From an uncultured Chloroflexota bacterium (lineage in GTDB: Bacteria > Chloroflexota > Limnocylindria > Limnocylindrales > CSP1-4), in the NCBI GenBank assembly GCA_903822495.1, contig CAIJPD010000060.1, forward strand, positions 1 to 42,051: 42,051 bases of DNA, given 5' to 3'. This document shows, piece by piece, positions 30,932-39,693 of this stretch (position 1 is the stretch's first letter; each line of letters starts with the position of its first letter). Both the position numbers and the translations under genes were made by a program. The notes under the pieces are model-generated. The model was not told the origin of the DNA and did no database searches. It saw only the letters and a program-made list of their open reading frames with translations.

Positions 30932-31425
30932 GGCTGGACCGCGACCGCAGCGGCCCGAGGCTCGAGCACGACGACGACCGGCAACGTGGCCCTCCGGGTG
31001 GCCAGGGCGTCGAGGTCGTCGCCCCAGCCGGGATAGTCGCGGAACGTGGCCCACAGCCGGCCCCGCTCCTCGCCCCCGGCGGTGCGGGCCCGAACGGCGC
31101 GCGGTCCGTCGGGCAGGACGACCGTCGCGTCCGGCCGTGCCAGGAGGTTCAGCCACCACGCGGGCTCCGTGTCGGCCCAACCGTTCATGGCCAGGGTAAC
31201 CAGGTTCACGCCGTCCTCGTAGTAGCCGACCATGACGCTCCGCGGCTGGCCCGAGCGCCGCCCGACGGTCGTCAGGCGCAGCATCCCGAACCTGCCGCCG
31301 GCCTCCGGGCGCGAGAGGCCGATCCGCCCCCCGCTGAACCGGTACAGGGTCCGGTGCAGCACCCACGCGGTCCGGACGAACAGCCGCGGCGAGGTGCGAG
31401 GTGCGTGCTCGCCGACGGCGGTCAT
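30928..31425 (-). CDS. Deazaflavin (F420)-dependent nitroreductase-family protein
   Basis: A 165-residue protein of the DUF385/Ddn-type split-barrel family that uses coenzyme F420 or a flavin to reduce quinones or nitro compounds. Signatures are LRLTTVGRRSGQPRSVMVGYYEDG, NLVTLAMNGWADTEPAWWLNLLARPDATVVL and WATFRDYPGWGDDLDALATRR. ATG 31425 overlaps the DUF4386 stop and its own stop overlaps DUF4260, so the three are translationally coupled. F420 rather than FMN is inferred from the family. Confidence 0.88.
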   Translation of the reverse strand: MTAVGEHAPRTSPRLFVRTAWVLHRTLYRFSGGRIGLSRPEAGGRFGMLRLTTVGRRSGQPRSVMVGYYEDGVNLVTLAMNGWADTEPAWWLNLLARPDATVVLPDGPRAVRARTAGGEERGRLWATFRDYPGWGDDLDALATRRATLPVVVVLEPRAAAVAVQP

Positions 31426-32183
31426 GCCGCACCCGCCTTCGCCATCACCGCTGTACGCACCGGGGCCGATGCGACCGGCACGTCCGTCCCATCCGTGCGG
31501 GACAGGAGCGCGCTCACGGCCGCGGGCCGGAAGCCCCGGAAGGTGAGCCACAGGCCCAGGAATGCCTCCCAGATGACCTCCGGGATGGTGGCGAGGCCCT
31601 GGACCGCGCCAAACTGCGGGATCACGCCCAGCAGCACGGCGATCCCCGAGGTGAAGAGGAGCGGGCCCCCAATGACGCCGAACAGCGCCATGCGCCGGGA
31701 GACGATGCCGGACCGGTACATGAGCCAGCCGAGGATCAGGCCGGTCCCGATGCCGTCGGAGAAGCCGGGGCCCAGCAGGAACGTCCAGTCATGGATGGCC
31801 AGCAGCGCGGTGCCGATCGCCGCGACCACGCTCGCGTCGGCGCCGGCCGCATGCTGGCGCACGGTGGCGATGGCCAGCACGCTGATCAGGCCGACCAGGA
31901 TGAAGGTGCACTCGACGATCCGGGCGGCGACGTAGGCGAGGGCCAGGCCCTCGTTGTGCCGCTTGAGGAGGGGGAACAGGACGACGGCGCAGCCGATGTT
32001 GGTGACGATCAGCAGCAGCTCAAGGAACGCGCCCATGAGCACGCCGGCGTCGGGGCCGGCGCCGGTGATGTAGCTTCGGTCGCTCAGGGCCGACCCATAG
32101 GACAGGACCCCGGCGATCGAGGTGATGAAGGTGAGGATGAACAGCACGCCCGTGGCGCGCGCGATCTGTCGCGGTGCGAGCAT
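31422..32183 (-). CDS. DUF4386 family membrane protein
   Basis: A 253-residue protein with six or seven membrane helices. It opens with PRQIARATGVLFILTFITSIAG and continues with GAFLELLLIVTNIGCAVVLFPLLKRHNEGLALAYVAARIVE and IPEVIWEAFLGLWLTFRGFRP, the DUF4386 pattern. ATG 32183 has a good AAGGAG site 9 nt upstream. DUF4386 genes are often found with LAL/LuxR-type regulators and nitroreductases, as here. The role is not known; a membrane sensor or transporter is possible. Confidence 0.85.
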   Translation of the reverse strand: MLAPRQIARATGVLFILTFITSIAGVLSYGSALSDRSYITGAGPDAGVLMGAFLELLLIVTNIGCAVVLFPLLKRHNEGLALAYVAARIVECTFILVGLISVLAIATVRQHAAGADASVVAAIGTALLAIHDWTFLLGPGFSDGIGTGLILGWLMYRSGIVSRRMALFGVIGGPLLFTSGIAVLLGVIPQFGAVQGLATIPEVIWEAFLGLWLTFRGFRPAAVSALLSRTDGTDVPVASAPVRTAVMAKAGAA

Positions 32184-32256
32184 CGGTGGGAACTCCTTCA
32201 CTGTTGAGGGACGCTGGGAGTACCAGCTGCGTGGTTGGGATGGGCTCCCCGGTCGA

Positions 32257-32550
32257 TCATTGGCCGGAAGCTGGCCCGGGCTCGTGGGGCTCACCCGCCG
32301 GCGTCTCGGCTGGGGCCCGGTCGATCCGGAAGACCGAGACCAGCGACAGGCCCGTGTCGCGCACCCGTTGGAGCAGGCCATGCAGCGCGGCCTGGTCCGG
32401 GATGGGCCCCCGGAGGATCGTGGTGCCGTCGCTCTCCCGGCTGAGGCTCAGGCCGTCGAACCAGGCGACCCACCGGGCGTTGAGGTGGCCCGAAAGGCGG
32501 ATCTCGTAGCGTCCGGGTTCGTGGCGGTCGGTGTCGCTTCTACCGCTCAT
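32257..32550 (-). CDS. Small conserved protein heading the DUF4386 operon
   Basis: A 97-residue soluble protein with an AAAGGAG site right before ATG 32550. The core YEIRLSGHLNARWVAWFDGLSLSRESDGTTILRGPIPDQAALHGLLQRVRDTGLSLVSVFRID reads as a small alpha/beta domain also seen as a stand-alone protein next to DUF4386 genes; Pro/Glu/Ala residues form the tail. There are no membrane segments or known catalytic motif. It is 73 nt upstream of the DUF4386 gene and likely its first co-transcribed partner. Confidence 0.75.
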   Translation of the reverse strand: MSGRSDTDRHEPGRYEIRLSGHLNARWVAWFDGLSLSRESDGTTILRGPIPDQAALHGLLQRVRDTGLSLVSVFRIDRAPAETPAGEPHEPGPASGQ

Positions 32551-32612
32551 CTGCTCCTTTCCGCCGGCGTTGCGTTCCGTTTGCCGGCGTGGTCCAGAAC
32601 CTAGGAGCGGAC

Positions 32613-32654
32613 GTGGTGAGGGGGCATCACCGCATGTGGTGAATGCCGTGGTGA
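32613..32654. promoter_or_regulatory. Repeated GTGGTGA sites upstream of the DUF4386 operon
   Basis: GTGGTGA occurs at 32613, 32636 and 32648 on the plus strand, with an inverted near-copy TCACCGC at 32627. The last two are 12 bp apart. They lie 63-104 nt upstream of the first gene of the minus-strand operon. Clustered short direct and inverted repeats resemble the binding arrays of MalT-type regulators, and the LAL gene is immediately upstream. Confidence 0.4.
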
Positions 32655-32745
32655 TTCTTCGACCCGGTCACGCGGCGCGACCGACCCCCGACCGGCACGG
32701 CACGCCCGGCCGCCGGCCGACGTGTGAGCGGGACGAGTCGCCCGC

Positions 32746-35466
32746 CTAGTGGTCGCGGGTCCGCGACAGGAGGTGGAGATCCTCCGCGCGGCGGACGGCG
32801 GCCCGGCGACTGCTCACCCCGAGCTTCGCGTAGATGCTCTTGGTGTGCGTCCGTATGGTGTTCAGGGACACCACGAGCTCGCTGGCGATCTCCGGGCCGG
32901 TCAGGTCGGTTGCCAGGAGCCGCATCACGTCCAGCTCGCGCTCGCTCAGCGGCTCGACCAGCGCCGTGCGTGACTCGATCGGCGCCTGGTCGTCCGGCCG
33001 TTGGCCGTCCGGCCGCCGGTCGTCGGCGCGACCAAGGGCCGGCAGCAGCTCCCGAGCGTAGGTCTGGGCAGTCCCGCGCTTCGCGATCGCCTCCAGCAGC
33101 GAGGCCATGGGCGGCCCCTCGTCGATGAACGCGCGGACATAGCCCTCTGGCTCGGCGAGCGCCAGGGCGCGCGCCAGCGACGCGAGGGCACCCGCCCGAT
33201 CGTTCCGTGCGTGGCGGGCGAGCGCCAGCACGACGAGGATGTCGATCGCGCCGCCCTTCCGGCCACCGTCCTCCGCAGGCGCCAGCAGGCGCTCCGCGAG
33301 CTCGATTGCCGCATCGATGCTGTCATCCTTGCGGGCGCGCAAGCCCTGGGCCAGGAGCAGTCTCGCCAGCGTCGCGTGCTCGAACTCGTGGACGTAGCTC
33401 AGCTCGTCGCCGGCCGACACGCCATGCTCCCGCGCCCAGCCCCACGCCTTCGACAGGTTTCCCTGAGTGATCCACACCCTCGCCTTGACGGCGGCGACCG
33501 GCCGCACGTCGGGAGAGAAGTCACCCACGTACAGGCGCTCGGCCTCGTCGAGGAGCTCGAGCGCGCCATCGAGATCCCCGTTGGCCTGCTGGATCCGCGC
33601 CGCCGCGACGCGCTCCCGGTACGGGTTCTGCGGCAGGCCGTTCGCATCACCAAGCTCGCGGCTCATCCGGACGTGCTGCGACGCGGAACCGAGGTCGTTG
33701 CGCTCGCGAAACAGCTCGCTGATGCCCACGTGCATGTCCGCCGCGCCCCGGAGCGCGAGGCCTCCATGCCCGGTCGCCACCCGCAGGCCACGCTCGAGGG
33801 TGCGCATGGCATCGTGGAGCCGACCCTGGGCGATCCGGATGTCGGCCAACGCAATGGCACAGCCGATCACGTCCGAGAGATGGCCGGCCTTCTCCAGGCT
33901 CGCCATCGCGTCGGCATACCAGCGGCCCGCGGCGTCGAGATCGCCGCCCGACCAGGATGCGAGTGCCAGGAGTCCCGCCGCCCCACCGCGTCCCAGGTGG
34001 TCGTCTTCGGCGATCAGGTCGAGGGCCCGCCGGGCATGGGCGATCGTGCCCGCAGTATCTCCCACGAGCAGGGCCTGGCCGGCCCGGTGGACGGCGATGG
34101 AGCCCGGCAGGCGGCGGAACGCCGCCTCGTCGACCACCACCATCGCGCCGGCTTCGGTCGCGGGCTCGTCGACGGAGGTCGCCGTGCCTTCTATCCACCG
34201 CTCGGCGTCCCGCAGGCGCTCCTCGACGTCGTCGACCTCGCCCCTGACGAGGCGCGACCCGGCGTAGGCGTCGCTCAGCACGGGCCGGACGCGGAGCAGC
34301 TCGTCGGGGATTGCGTCGAGCCATTCGTGGAGCGTCGCCTCCTGGCGAAGCCGCGTCAGCGCAGGGATCGCCAGCTCGACCAGGCCGGCCGCCCGCTCGA
34401 AGTCGCGGCCGGCGATCGCGTGGCGGAACGCCTCGGGCGGTTCGCCGTTCTGCTCGAACCACAGGGATGCTCGGCGGTGGAGCTCCGACACCTGGGCCGG
34501 GCGCTCATCCTGGAGGTGCGTGGTCAGGACATCACCGAAGAGGTGGTGGTAGCGATACCAGCGCCGGCGGTCGTCGAGCGGGATCAGGAACAGGTTCGCG
34601 CGATCGAGCCCCTCCAGCATGGCCTTGCCGCCCTCTCGACCGGTGACGGCATCGCACAGCGGGCCGCTGAGCCTGCCCAGGATGGAGGTCTGCAGCAGGA
34701 AGCTCCGGATCTCGTCGGGCTGGCGCTGCAGCACCTCTTCGACCAGGTAGTCGACAATGTACCGGTCGTCGCCGGCGAAGCCGGCGATGAAGCCGACGAC
34801 GTCCTCGCGCCCCTGCATCGAGAGCGCCGCCAGCTGGAGGGCCGCGATCCAGCCCTCGGTGCGCCCCTCCAGCGCGGCCATGTCCCGCGCGGCAAGGTCC
34901 AGTCCCATCACCTCGTTGAGGTAGGCGGCTGCTTCGTCGGGCGTGAAGCGCAGGTCGGCGGCGCGGATCTCGACGAGCTCGCCCCGCGCGCGCAGGCGGG
35001 CCAGCGGCAGCGCCGGGTCGGCGCGGCTGGTGATCACCAGGTGGATCCGCGGGGGCAGGTTCTCAACCAGGAACGCCATCCCACCCTGGATGTCGGGCGT
35101 GTCGGCCAGGTGGTAGTCGTCGAGCACGAGGACCATGTCGTTCGGCGCCGCGGCGAGGTCGTTGAGCACCGACGCAAGGACCGTCTCGATCGGCGGCGGC
35201 TGGGGTGACTGCAGCATCGAGAGCGCGGTCGCGCCGATCCCCGGCGCCGCCGCCTGCAGCGCGCCGATCAGGTACGCCCAGAACGACGTCGGCTGGCGAT
35301 CGGCCCGGTCGAGGGAAAGCCACGCTGTGGCCCGCCCTCCAGCTGGCGCGCCCGCCAGCCACTCGGAAAGCAGCGTCGTCTTGCCGAAGCCGGGCGGGGC
35401 GGAGATGAGCGTCAGCTTCGACTGGGCCCCGCGGCGCAGGCGCTCGCTCAGCCTGGGCCGCGCCAC
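32746..35466 (-). CDS. MalT-like LAL/LuxR-family ATP-dependent transcription regulator
   Basis: At least 906 residues. The N-terminal STAND ATPase has Walker A SAPPGFGKTTLLSEW and Walker B VLVLDDYHL, then DPALPLARLRARGELVEIRAADLRFT and a winged-helix region (EEVLQRQPDEIRSFLLQTSIL). A long helical-repeat sensor domain follows, then a C-terminal LuxR helix-turn-helix (LSERELDVMRLLATDLTGPEIASELVVSLNTIRTHTKSIYAKLGVSSRRAA). The 35466 start is the first in-frame canonical codon (GTG), but codons just upstream encode LLETKLYIPKPGRNL, the conserved opening of this family. The true start is therefore probably further up, with ATA 35523 (GGAGG 5 nt before) or CTG 35511 as candidates. It most likely controls the four-gene operon that follows it. 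Confidence 0.9.
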   Translation of the reverse strand: MARPRLSERLRRGAQSKLTLISAPPGFGKTTLLSEWLAGAPAGGRATAWLSLDRADRQPTSFWAYLIGALQAAAPGIGATALSMLQSPQPPPIETVLASVLNDLAAAPNDMVLVLDDYHLADTPDIQGGMAFLVENLPPRIHLVITSRADPALPLARLRARGELVEIRAADLRFTPDEAAAYLNEVMGLDLAARDMAALEGRTEGWIAALQLAALSMQGREDVVGFIAGFAGDDRYIVDYLVEEVLQRQPDEIRSFLLQTSILGRLSGPLCDAVTGREGGKAMLEGLDRANLFLIPLDDRRRWYRYHHLFGDVLTTHLQDERPAQVSELHRRASLWFEQNGEPPEAFRHAIAGRDFERAAGLVELAIPALTRLRQEATLHEWLDAIPDELLRVRPVLSDAYAGSRLVRGEVDDVEERLRDAERWIEGTATSVDEPATEAGAMVVVDEAAFRRLPGSIAVHRAGQALLVGDTAGTIAHARRALDLIAEDDHLGRGGAAGLLALASWSGGDLDAAGRWYADAMASLEKAGHLSDVIGCAIALADIRIAQGRLHDAMRTLERGLRVATGHGGLALRGAADMHVGISELFRERNDLGSASQHVRMSRELGDANGLPQNPYRERVAAARIQQANGDLDGALELLDEAERLYVGDFSPDVRPVAAVKARVWITQGNLSKAWGWAREHGVSAGDELSYVHEFEHATLARLLLAQGLRARKDDSIDAAIELAERLLAPAEDGGRKGGAIDILVVLALARHARNDRAGALASLARALALAEPEGYVRAFIDEGPPMASLLEAIAKRGTAQTYARELLPALGRADDRRPDGQRPDDQAPIESRTALVEPLSERELDVMRLLATDLTGPEIASELVVSLNTIRTHTKSIYAKLGVSSRRAAVRRAEDLHLLSRTRDH

Positions 35467-35625
35467 GAGGTTGCGTCCGGGCTTGGGGATGTAGAGCTTC
35501 GTCTCGAGCAGCGGGCTGGCTATGACCGCCTCCGCCCAGGGGTGCGCGACGGGGACGCGCGGAACGATGGCAGGCCGATGGCCGAAGGCAGCGTTCGATG
35601 GCCCGGGGGATTCGGCATTGGGCCA

Positions 35626-35631
35626 AGCCTA
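35626..35631 (-). promoter_or_regulatory. Candidate -10 for the LAL regulator transcript
   Basis: TAGGCT on the minus strand (35631-35626) is 7 nt before an ATG at 35618, the leaderless spacing of this genome. That ATG opens a 32-codon frame that is out of phase with the regulator and ends at TAG 35522-35520, overlapping the putative ATA start. Confidence 0.35.
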
Positions 35632-35667
35632 CCGCAGGGGACCTCCGTCACTGGCCGGGCCGGGCGG

Positions 35668-35673
35668 TAGGAT
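35668..35673 (+). promoter_or_regulatory. -10 element for leaderless haloalkane dehalogenase-like gene
   Basis: TAGGAT ends 6 nt before ATG 35680, with only GCCCCC between, so no ribosome site is possible. It would drive both the hydrolase and hutU. Confidence 0.5.
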
Positions 35674-35679
35674 GCCCCC

Positions 35680-36654
35680 ATGAGCGACCCGAGCGACGAC
35701 GGCCGCGGACCCACCCCGCTCCAGCGGTTCGATGCCCTGCCGCGGCGGCGCGTGCCCATCGCCGGCGGCCACCACCTCAGCATCGTCGACACCGGCGGGC
35801 CCGGCGTCCCGGTCGTGCTGCTCCACGGCAACCCCACCTGGTCGTTCCAGTGGCGGGACGTCATCCCCACCGTCGCGGCGCATCGCCGGACCCTCGCCCC
35901 AGACCTCCTGGGGATGGGTCGGTCGGACCACCCGGCCATCGACTACGGCTGGGACGTCCACCTTGCGGCCATCACCCAGCTGCTGGACACGCTCCCGCCG
36001 CACGTGCTGGTCGCCCATGACTGGGGCGCCTCGTTCGCCGCCCGGTACACGATCGATCACCCGGACCGCGTCGCGGAGCTGATCCTGCTGGAGCCGCTCG
36101 TCCTGACCGAGACCTGGGCCGACTACGACCCCGCCCGGCGCGCGCGCTTCGAGGCCCTCCGCGATCCCGCCCGCAACCGCGAGCTGGTCGAGGGGCGGAA
36201 CCAGATGGTCGAGGACGTTCGGAACGGCGTAGTCCGGCCCATGACGGAGGCCGAGATGGACGGCTACCGGGCGCCATACCCCACTCCCGGCGACCGCACG
36301 GTGATCCGCCGATTCGCGGAGATGAAGCCGATCGGCGAGGACTCGGAGACGTGGGCGGCGTTTCGCGGCATCGAAGCCGGCCTGCCCACCCTCCGGATGC
36401 CCGTCCGGCTGCTGACCGTGGAGTCGGGGCCGCTGATGTCGCCCGACCAGATCGAGCGGCTCTGGGCGCTGGTGCCGCACATGGAGGTCCAGCTGCTGGG
36501 GCCCGGGCGACACCACTTCCAGGAGGACTACGCGGCGAAGATCGCCGAGGCCATCGTGGGCTGGACCCCGGGGCTGGGCGGCGGCGAACCGGACGCCGGC
36601 GACGGCGAGGCGCCCGGCGCGGGCGGTGCCGCCGCTCGGGACCCCTGGGCATGA
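35680..36654 (+). CDS. Haloalkane dehalogenase-like alpha/beta hydrolase
   Basis: A 324-residue hydrolase with all five residues of the haloalkane dehalogenase site by alignment to DhaA-type enzymes: nucleophile Asp114 and halide-binding Trp115 (VAHDWGAS), halide-binding Asn51 (LLHGNPTW), acid Glu138 ([12 protein letters not shown]) and base His278 (GRHHFQED). DLLGMGRSD is also typical. It would hydrolyse carbon-halogen bonds to alcohols, though relatives act on other substrates. About 25 Gly/Ala/Asp-rich residues are added at the C-terminus. The ATG 35680 start follows a -10 by 6 nt. Its stop overlaps hutU (ATGA), an unexpected pairing. Confidence 0.85.
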   Translation: MSDPSDDGRGPTPLQRFDALPRRRVPIAGGHHLSIVDTGGPGVPVVLLHGNPTWSFQWRDVIPTVAAHRRTLAPDLLGMGRSDHPAIDYGWDVHLAAITQLLDTLPPHVLVAHDWGASFAARYTIDHPDRVAELILLEPLVLTETWADYDPARRARFEALRDPARNRELVEGRNQMVEDVRNGVVRPMTEAEMDGYRAPYPTPGDRTVIRRFAEMKPIGEDSETWAAFRGIEAGLPTLRMPVRLLTVESGPLMSPDQIERLWALVPHMEVQLLGPGRHHFQEDYAAKIAEAIVGWTPGLGGGEPDAGDGEAPGAGGAAARDPWA

Positions 36655-38339
36655 GCGAGCCCCTCCCCGCGCTCCCCGGCGCGCGGCCCGTCCGCGCCCC
36701 GCGCGGCACGGAGCTCAGCTGCCGCGGCTGGGGCCAGGAGGCCGCCCTCCGGATGCTGATGAACAACCTGGACCCGGAGGTCGCCGAGAACCCCGACGCC
36801 CTCGTGGTCTACGGCGGCACCGGCCGCGCCGCCCGCTCCTGGGCCGCCTTCGACGCCATCGTCCGCGAGCTCCGCCGCCTGGCCGACGACGAGACGCTCC
36901 TGGTCCAGTCCGGCAAGCCGGTGGGCGTGCTGCGGACCCACCCCTGGGCGCCGCGCGTGCTGATCGCCAACTCCAACCTGGTCGGCAAGTGGGCCAACTG
37001 GGACACATTCCGCGAGCTGGAGCGGGCCGGCCTGACCATGTACGGGCAGATGACCGCGGGCTCGTGGATCTACATCGGGACCCAGGGGATCCTGCAGGGG
37101 ACGTTCGAGACGTTCGCGGAGGCGGCGCGCCAACATTTCGGGGGGACGCTGCGCGGCACCGTGACGCTCACCGCCGGCCTCGGCGGGATGGGGGGCGCGC
37201 AGCCGCTGGCCGTGACGATGAACGAGGGCGTCTGCCTGGCGATCGAGGTGGACGAGGCGCGGGCGCGGCGCCGGTTGGAGATGGGATACGTCGACGCGCT
37301 CACGCACTCCCCGGAGGAGGCGCTCCGGACGGCGCGGGCCTGGGCGGCCGCCGGGGAGGCGAAGTCCATCGCGCTGGTGGGCAACGCGGCCGAGATCGAG
37401 CCCGCCTGGGCGAAGGCCGGCGAGCGGTTCGACCTGGTGACCGACCAGACCTCGGCGCACGACGCGCTGGTGGGCTACATCCCCGCGGAGATCTCGCTGG
37501 AGGACGCGGCGATCCTCCGCGCGACCCAGCCGGGCGAGTACATCCGCCGATCGATGGCGTCCATGGCCGCCCAGGTCCGGGCGATCCTCGCCTTCCGGGC
37601 GGCCGGCGCCGTCGCCTTTGACTACGGCAACAACCTGCGGGCGCAGGCGCTCGAGGCGGGCGTTTCCGACGCCTTCGCCTACCCCGGCTTCGTCCCCGCC
37701 TACATCCGACCGCAGTTCTGCGAGGGCCGCGGGCCGTTCCGCTGGGCGGCGCTCTCCGGCGACCCCGAGGACATCCTCCGCACCGATGAGGCGATCCTCT
37801 CGCTCTTCCCCGGCGACGCGGGGCTGACGCGCTGGATCCGGATGGCGCAGGCGCGGGTGCCCTTCCAGGGGCTGCCCGCCCGGATCTGCTGGCTGGGCTA
37901 CGGGGAGCGCGCGAAGGCCGGCGCGGCGTTCAACGAGCTGGTCCGGACGGGGGCCGTTCGGGCGCCCATCGTCATCGGGCGCGACCACCTGGACGCGGGT
38001 TCAGTCGCGTCGCCCAACCGCGAGACGGAGGCGATGCTCGACGGCTCCGACGCCATCGCCGACTGGCCGCTGCTCAACGCGTTGGTGAACACGGCGGCGG
38101 GCGCGACCTGGGTGAGCATCCACCACGGCGGCGGGACGGGGATCGGGTATTCACAGCACGCGGGGATGGTGGTGGTGGCCGACGGCACGGAGCTGGCCGC
38201 CCAGAAGCTGGAGCGGGTGCTCACCACGGACCCGGCGATGGGCGTCCTTCGCCACGTGGACGCGGGCTACGAGCGCGCGATCGACGTGGCGCGCGAGCGC
38301 GGGATCCGCGTGCCGATGCGCGAAGGGGACGGCGGATAG
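36651..38339 (+). CDS. hutU: Urocanate hydratase
   Basis: A 562-residue urocanase, the second step of histidine breakdown, converting urocanate to imidazolonepropionate with tightly bound NAD+. Full-length signatures: [56 protein letters not shown] (NAD site), [22 protein letters not shown], the active-site Cys413 in [14 protein letters not shown], and [18 protein letters not shown] 36651 overlaps the hydrolase stop. It follows hutH by about 12 kb, with unrelated genes between, so the hut pathway is split here. Confidence 0.96.
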   Translation: MSEPLPALPGARPVRAPRGTELSCRGWGQEAALRMLMNNLDPEVAENPDALVVYGGTGRAARSWAAFDAIVRELRRLADDETLLVQSGKPVGVLRTHPWAPRVLIANSNLVGKWANWDTFRELERAGLTMYGQMTAGSWIYIGTQGILQGTFETFAEAARQHFGGTLRGTVTLTAGLGGMGGAQPLAVTMNEGVCLAIEVDEARARRRLEMGYVDALTHSPEEALRTARAWAAAGEAKSIALVGNAAEIEPAWAKAGERFDLVTDQTSAHDALVGYIPAEISLEDAAILRATQPGEYIRRSMASMAAQVRAILAFRAAGAVAFDYGNNLRAQALEAGVSDAFAYPGFVPAYIRPQFCEGRGPFRWAALSGDPEDILRTDEAILSLFPGDAGLTRWIRMAQARVPFQGLPARICWLGYGERAKAGAAFNELVRTGAVRAPIVIGRDHLDAGSVASPNRETEAMLDGSDAIADWPLLNALVNTAAGATWVSIHHGGGTGIGYSQHAGMVVVADGTELAAQKLERVLTTDPAMGVLRHVDAGYERAIDVARERGIRVPMREGDGG

Positions 38340-38364
38340 GGTCCGCGTTCCTCCGCGCCTCGTC

Positions 38365-39687
38365 CTACCCCGCGATCGGCTCCCCGTCGCCCGCCGGCGC
38401 CGGCATCCGCACGATCGAGCGGACCGGCGAGAGCGCCACCGGCAGGAAGGCGAACAGCCCTCCGATCGCTCCGATCCAGATCGTCTCCCGGAGCCCGACC
38501 AGCTCGGCCAGCGCCGCCCCGAGCACGCTCCCCACCGGCATGGTGCCCCACACGATGAAGCGCATCGAGGCGTTCATCCGGCCCTGCATCCGCGTCGGCG
38601 TGATCGCCTGCCGGAGGGAGACCTGGTTGATGTTCCAGCCGACGGAGCAGAATCCGCCAAGGAAGCCACCCAGCGCCACGGCCACGAACAGCCCGTCGGC
38701 CGGCGCCACGGCGACCGGCAGCCCGGCCAGGCAGAAGCCCATCGCGGTCAGGACCAGCATCCGGCCCACGCCAATTCGCTCGGTGAGCCGGTCCGTCGTG
38801 AGCGCCGCGAGCAGCACGCCGAACGCGCCAACCGAGAAGGCGAACCCGATCGCCTCGGCCGGCAGCCCGCTGCGCACCAGGTACAGCACGAGGATGGCGC
38901 CCGAGATGTTGCCGAAGAAGTTCGAGGTCCCGGTCGTGGCCGCAATGGAGCGCAGCCAGCGGTGCGCCACAACGTACCGCAGGCCGGCGGCCGCCTCCGT
39001 TCGCATCGAGGGCCGCGGCCCAGTGGCCTCGTCGTGCGCGGGGATCGGTGGCTCCGCCTTGCGGATCCAGAGCACCAGGAGCGCCGACGCGAGATACGAG
39101 GCGGCGTCGAGGAGGATCGCGAATGGCGCCTTCAGCAGCCCCACCAGCACCCCCGCCAGGCCCGGCCCGAGGATCTGCGAAGCGCTGCGCGAGATCTCCA
39201 GCTTGGAGTTGCCCTCCACCAGCTGGTCGCGATCCACCAGCGATGGCAGGTAGCTCTGGTAGGCCACGTCGAAGAAGACGGTCAGGCAGCCCGTCAGGAA
39301 GCCCACGACGTAGAGCTGCCAGATCGTCAGGACGCCCAGGGCGTACGCCACCGGGATGGACCCCAGCGTCAGCACCCGGCCCAGGTCCCCGCCGATGAGG
39401 ATCGGCCGCCGCGGGAGCCGGTCCACCCACACGCCGGCCGGCAGGCTGAGCAGGATGAATGGGAGGAACTCGATGGTCGTCAGCAGGCCGAACTCGAAGG
39501 CGCTGACGTTCAGCGTGACCGCCGCCACCAGCGGCAGGGCCAGCTGCGTGACGTTGGTCCCGAAGACCGAGATGGTCTCGGCCGACCAGAGCTTCAGGAA
39601 GTCCGGGTGGCGGGTGAGACGAGGCCCGGGCGCCGGCGACGCCGAACCGGCTGGAGCGGCCGGTTCGGGCGATGCCGGGTCAGCCAA
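38365..39687 (-). CDS. MFS exporter (MFS_3/enterobactin-exporter-like)
   Basis: A 440-residue transporter with 11-12 helices. HPDFLKLWSAETISVFGTNVTQLALPLVA opens helix 1, then SLPAGVWVDRLPRRPILIGGDLGR (motif A), YQSYLPSLVDRDQLVEGNSKLEISRSASQILGPGLAG and SLRQAITPTRMQGRMNASMRFIVWG, all typical of the MFS_3 group that includes drug and siderophore exporters. TTG 39687 follows the amidohydrolase stop by 6 nt; the first 25 residues are Pro/Ala-rich. It converges on hutU with 25 nt between stops. Possibly exports the amidohydrolase pathway's substrate or product. Confidence 0.85.
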   Translation of the reverse strand: MADPASPEPAAPAGSASPAPGPRLTRHPDFLKLWSAETISVFGTNVTQLALPLVAAVTLNVSAFEFGLLTTIEFLPFILLSLPAGVWVDRLPRRPILIGGDLGRVLTLGSIPVAYALGVLTIWQLYVVGFLTGCLTVFFDVAYQSYLPSLVDRDQLVEGNSKLEISRSASQILGPGLAGVLVGLLKAPFAILLDAASYLASALLVLWIRKAEPPIPAHDEATGPRPSMRTEAAAGLRYVVAHRWLRSIAATTGTSNFFGNISGAILVLYLVRSGLPAEAIGFAFSVGAFGVLLAALTTDRLTERIGVGRMLVLTAMGFCLAGLPVAVAPADGLFVAVALGGFLGGFCSVGWNINQVSLRQAITPTRMQGRMNASMRFIVWGTMPVGSVLGAALAELVGLRETIWIGAIGGLFAFLPVALSPVRSIVRMPAPAGDGEPIAG

Positions 39688-39693
39688 GGGTGC

